A stretch of DNA of 64,000 nucleotides, taken from contig CM077831.1 in assembly GCA_039720395.1 (NCBI GenBank), positions 16,918,982 to 16,982,981 on the forward strand. Reading direction: 5' to 3'. The stretch is from Liquidambar formosana (lineage: Eukaryota; Streptophyta; Magnoliopsida; Saxifragales; Altingiaceae). Both the position numbers and the translations under genes were made by a program. The notes below the pieces were generated by a model. That model was not told where the DNA came from. It saw nothing but the letters and a program-made list of their open reading frames with translations, and ran no database searches. How positions within the stretch are numbered: the first letter of the stretch is position 1; each line of letters begins with the position of its first letter. Shown here one piece after another: positions 60,640-64,000 of this stretch.

Positions 60640-61666
60640 TGTTCGCACTGAAATTGGTTTTTTAAGGCCAGTGGATTCCGCGGGCGTGCCAGGGTATGTC
60701 TCAACCCAAATGTGTGTGTGCGATCACAACCCCTCATAAATTGTGATTGAAATGTCAAGCAATTATATGAAAGGAAGGGGTGATTCCCTCCAAGGTCCAG
60801 ACATGAATGACACAAAGACCAAAAAAACTTGTAGGCATTAAACTGAAATGAAATGAGTTGAAATCACATTACCAAACATGGTCTGAATATGCAAATCCCC
60901 AAGTGCTTGAACTCAAACTCGAATCGAAAGCAATTACATGAAATTGAAAGTTTGTCTACTGGAAATGGATTGAAAGCTAGACTAAATTAATCTACTCCTA
61001 AGATAGAGAGATCCTGAGAAGGATTGTTGGTTGTGGAACCCTTTCTTCATCTTCATTTTTGAAATTTATAAACAGTAACCAATTCCAACTGACTAGAAGT
61101 TACCAGCGGTTTCCTTCGGCCTGTGAAAATAATTGCCTGGTAGTTATGCACATGTGGAAATTCCCAATAACTATTAGGAATTACTTGGCAGTTTTTCTTC
61201 AGTCTTTAAACTTATGCCACCTGTCTATTCTGCCCTTTAAAAGATAGTTGGAAGTTATTGGTAGTTATTTCTGGCCTGAACAAATAACTGTTTGGCTGTT
61301 ACCTTCTGCCCTTAAAATCTTGCCACCTGTCTACTTTGAACTTAAGAAGATAGTTGGAAGTTACTATCAGTTACTTCTGGCCTGTAATTTCACCTCAACT
61401 TCCATGATCATGAAACAATTACCTTTGGCCTGTAGCAAAACGCGAGTGTTCCTCCATGACTTAAAACTGTAAAACCACTAACTTCCTCATGATGCATGCT
61501 CTTTCATTTGAACTCAACTACGTTCTCCTATCTTTACCTTATAACCGCTCAAACCATTGACATGTGTCAATCTTTCACAAGCCAAATACCCAATCAATCA
61601 GAAAGTTTCAAGCACACGTGGACCAATGATGTTCAACCCTTCTGAAAACCGATTTTGAGGGAAACA
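60640..61666 (-). repeat. 5' LTR (minus-strand element)
   Basis: It is 1027 bp and collinear with 56828-57857. The two share CCAGGGTATG, AAATGTGTGTGTGCGATCAC and TTGAAAGCTAGACTAAATTA, among many phrases. Confidence 0.85.
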
Positions 61667-62418
61667 TTCTGGTGTGTCGCGTTTTCTTTTTTAATCATCA
61701 TTGCTTTTATTTGTCTATCTTTTTTATTATAACTATTTATAATTTTAAATGTTCAATTTTTGGGAGAAGAGATGAATAAACATAAAGAAAATGAAAAAAT
61801 ATGGTATAGTCTATTAAGTTTGGGTTGAACGTTATACACTATAGGTTTTCCGATTCTCCCACATAAAAACAAAGAGATATGTAGTGTACACTAAACATCA
61901 ACGTACCTATACTGCTAAAAAAGAGAAAATCAAAAAGAAAAAAAGTTAGAGAATTTACCATTTGGTGATCACGTCTTAACTTAATACCAAACATGAAACA
62001 TTAGTAATCCTTTTGAAGCATGTGTACAATCCATTTGTAGCAAGTTGGCAAAGAATATTCTTTCTTTGGTATTAAGTTGGAAATTGATTACTAAAAAGTA
62101 ATTTCTCCAAAAGTCACTAAAAGTAACTTTTTTTTTGGAAAAATTACCTTTTAGTAATTCTTTCCTAACTTAACACGAAAAAAAAAGAAAGAAAATTGCT
62201 AGTTATTCTAACGTAAGTATACAATTAAGTTGTAGTAAATTGACATATATTATCCTCTTTTTTGGTATTAGATTGAAAAATGGTCACTAAAAAGTAATTT
62301 GTATCTTTTTCTTTAACTCTTCACAGATTCATCGTGTGATTTGTGAAAAAAAAAAAAATTCATAAATTGACACGTGGCATCAACAGGAGCCATCCCTCCG
62401 TTATATAGATATAATAGA

Positions 62419-63424
62419 TAAGAACTAGATATCTAGTAGTCCACTTACCAGACGCTGGGCCTGCATTTGGGCCGATGTTGTATCCGGTAGTTTTCACCCG
62501 TCCATTTTTCTCCATTTCCATCCCGCCGGCGGCTGTTGGCAAAATCCAACACCTCATATTATGCCACGTCATCCAAGCAGTTCCCCCCCTTTCACGTTTA
62601 CTCTTTTTACAGTAACGGCACACTTTTGCATCACGCTACGGGCTACAAGGGTAAGGATGATATTAATAGAGTAAAAAAAAACGAGAGGATTTTCTGGTTG
62701 ATCTCCTAAAATCTCGCCGGATTTTCAGGTTTTTTCCTTCCTTCTTCATCAGACCAAACTGGTCCTTGATTCTTCTCATTTTGAATCTTTTGCAGGTACT
62801 ATTCTTCTGTCCATTAATGTTCTGCATCCTAGCAATGATTACTTACGAAATAGCCCTTTTCTTTGCACTTATTTTTTACGATTTCCATGCTTTTAAGTTT
62901 GTTGTAAGGAATCCATTTTATTTGATTTTTTTCTTTCTTTCTTATGTTCTCTCTTAGTCTGGAATTCGGTTTGATTTCCTGGAAAGTGAATGGGATTCTA
63001 GTGGGAATTGTTTGAACCATTAGAGGTTATTCTGGTAGTTTTTCCTGCGCATTGAGGGTGCTTGATCAAATGTCTGAACCAAACTGAGTCCTTATGAATT
63101 TCTAAAATTGAAGGGTATGACGTACAACTTAGATTAGTTTCCTACTGAAATAAGTATATGGAAAAATTATGAGAAGAATGAATGAACGAAATCGATTGGT
63201 TGAAGAAGGAAGGAAAGCACCTGAAATTTCGGGCCAGATTGGCGGGATCAATCCAAAAATCATGTATTCTTCCATTAACATTGACGCCCTTCCATCACCG
63301 TTAACATAATGTTAATGGTTGTAGTTGTAGTGTTGAGTGTGAACTTGAAGGAGGGGAGCTGCTTGGATGATGTGGTGTAATGTGGGTTGTTGGACTTTGT
63401 TGGTTTGCTGAGAACCACAAACTG
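62419..63424. other. GC-richer stretch, possible leader of a gene to the right
   Basis: From 62440 to 62660 the sequence is GC-richer (CCGCCGGCGGCTGTTGG). ATCTCGCCGGATTTTCAG and a donor-like TTTTGCAG|GTACTA at about 62795 follow, like a non-coding first exon and intron. No coding exon is recognised before the window ends. Confidence 0.3.
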
Positions 63425-63660
63425 GGCAGAAATGGAGGAGAATGGACTGTAGAGGAGCTCATCCCAAAAAACCTTGGAAGAATATTATCACAGAGAAACC
63501 ATTTAATGGAAAGGCAATCAAATGACCATTAAGCTTGTATGGGGTGTAGACAATGAGGTAAAGATGGTGGAGGTAGGGGATAATCTTCTTTATTTCAAAT
63601 TCTCAAATGAGTTTCATATGATAAAGAGTGTTAGAGGGTGCTCCATGGAACTTTGATAAC
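63425..63660 (+). mobile_element. Broken LINE ORF1 fragment (DUF4283-like)
   Basis: The plus-strand readings ELIPKNLGRILSQ, then MTIKLVWGVDNEVKMVEVGD and NLLYFKFSNEFHMIK fit the start of the DUF4283 domain in plant LINE ORF1 proteins (usual form: KPFN..A...T...WG....V...E.G.N...F.F). A frame break and stops follow at once. It is decayed. Confidence 0.55.
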
Positions 63661-64000
63661 AATCTTCTTCTTCTTCTAAAACTGTAATATTATGAGAATA
63701 TTGGTATACGGAATTCTTCAGTGAAAACGAATAACTCAAGAGTCAGATCTTTGTACTTGGATTACAAGCTGCATGCAATCTCAAACTTTGATGATGCGCC
63801 CACATGTCAATGGAGGAGGCTACTTGAGCCTCTCCAATATTACCCACAATCCAAGTTTTATGGCTATGGTGATTGTTTCCTTAGAGGATAGAAATAGACA
63901 GAGTAGCGGGATGAACCAATTGAGAAGATATCTTAATGTCTGTTTCTAATAGACATAACTCTTGAATTCCAATTAGATCATATGGATGCTCCATGGGTTG
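63661..64000. other. Right edge, nothing certain
   Basis: This is perhaps a continuation of the same LINE remnant. No frame is clear, and the window ends here. Confidence 0.3.

Larger units (their letters stand above)
56828..61666 (-). mobile_element. Gag-only Gypsy-type LTR element (LARD-like), 4.84 kb
   Basis: LTRs at 56828-57857 and 60640-61666 are direct repeats of about 1.03 kb (minus-strand reading TGTTTCCC ... GCGAACA). They flank 2.78 kb that encodes only broken gag on the minus strand. Flanks are TTCCG (56823-56827) and TTCTG (61667-61671), a five-base target duplication differing by one C-to-T change at a CpG. A GAAGGGGTAAAG purine tract precedes the 3' LTR on the minus strand. After the 5' LTR comes CCATTTTGGCACACCCAGTG, a start seen in plant Gypsy elements. 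No protease, reverse transcriptase, RNase H or integrase is visible, so the element would depend on others. Confidence 0.85.
56468..62418 (-). mobile_element. Helitron-like element, copy 2, split by an LTR retrotransposon
   Basis: On the minus strand it begins at 62418 with TCTATTATATCTATATAACG and GAGG, followed by GATGCCACGTGTCAATTTAT, matching the start of the unit at 26099. A hairpin, ACCCATGC AAC GCACGGGT, lies at 56497-56479 near the other end. The gag-only LTR element at 56828-61666 sits between, leaving about 1.1 kb of host element. The nesting is an inference from shared termini and internal words on both sides. Confidence 0.42.

Overview
This is nuclear DNA of a flowering plant, most likely a woody eudicot. 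The evidence is AT-rich sequence, genes split by GT-AG introns, a Stowaway MITE, hAT and Tourist-type MITEs, Copia and Gypsy-type LTR retrotransposons, LINE remnants, a tRNA-derived SINE, and four loci that read as plant proteins. The species cannot be fixed from the sequence. There is nothing prokaryotic here: no operons, ribosome binding sites or CRISPR arrays.

Layout. 1-15 kb has no gene I can support. It is built of MITEs, foldback elements, a SINE, a 1.5-kb long-TIR element with an internal 162-bp tandem repeat, and an LTR-like segment. 15.2-18.2 kb (minus) holds four exons of a PCFS4-like mRNA 3'-end processing factor. Its first and last exons are not found, and part of its CTD-interacting domain is read in the wrong frame. 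19.7-25.0 kb is a complete but broken Copia element with 176-bp LTRs. 26.1-27.6 kb is a Helitron-like element, followed directly by the leader of RPF2. RPF2 (28.3-34.3 kb, plus) is an intact six-exon gene for a 60S ribosome assembly factor, with a 4.5-kb intron full of LINE and MITE sequence. 36.6-38.7 kb (minus) is an HSFA3-type heat-shock factor pseudogene, cut near its stop codon by a 920-bp solo LTR. 39-50 kb is again repeats: LINE remnant, TIR element, a 1.25-kb solo LTR, foldback MITEs.

50.5-54.6 kb (plus) is an intact three-exon F-box/phloem-protein-2 gene of the PP2-A13 type. Its second intron contains a LINE-type RNase H reading frame. 56.5-62.4 kb is best read as a second Helitron-like element split by a gag-only Gypsy-type LTR element on the minus strand. 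The right edge carries a GC-richer stretch that may be the leader of an off-window gene, then a broken LINE ORF1 (DUF4283-like) fragment.

The genes are unrelated housekeeping or regulatory genes and do not form a pathway. The main interest is decay and nesting: paired frame lesions in PCFS4, a solo LTR in HSFA3, nested elements, and repeat families dispersed across the window. Gene assignments rest on recognising protein motifs by eye. Splice sites were placed by reading frame and GT-AG rules, with no transcript evidence.
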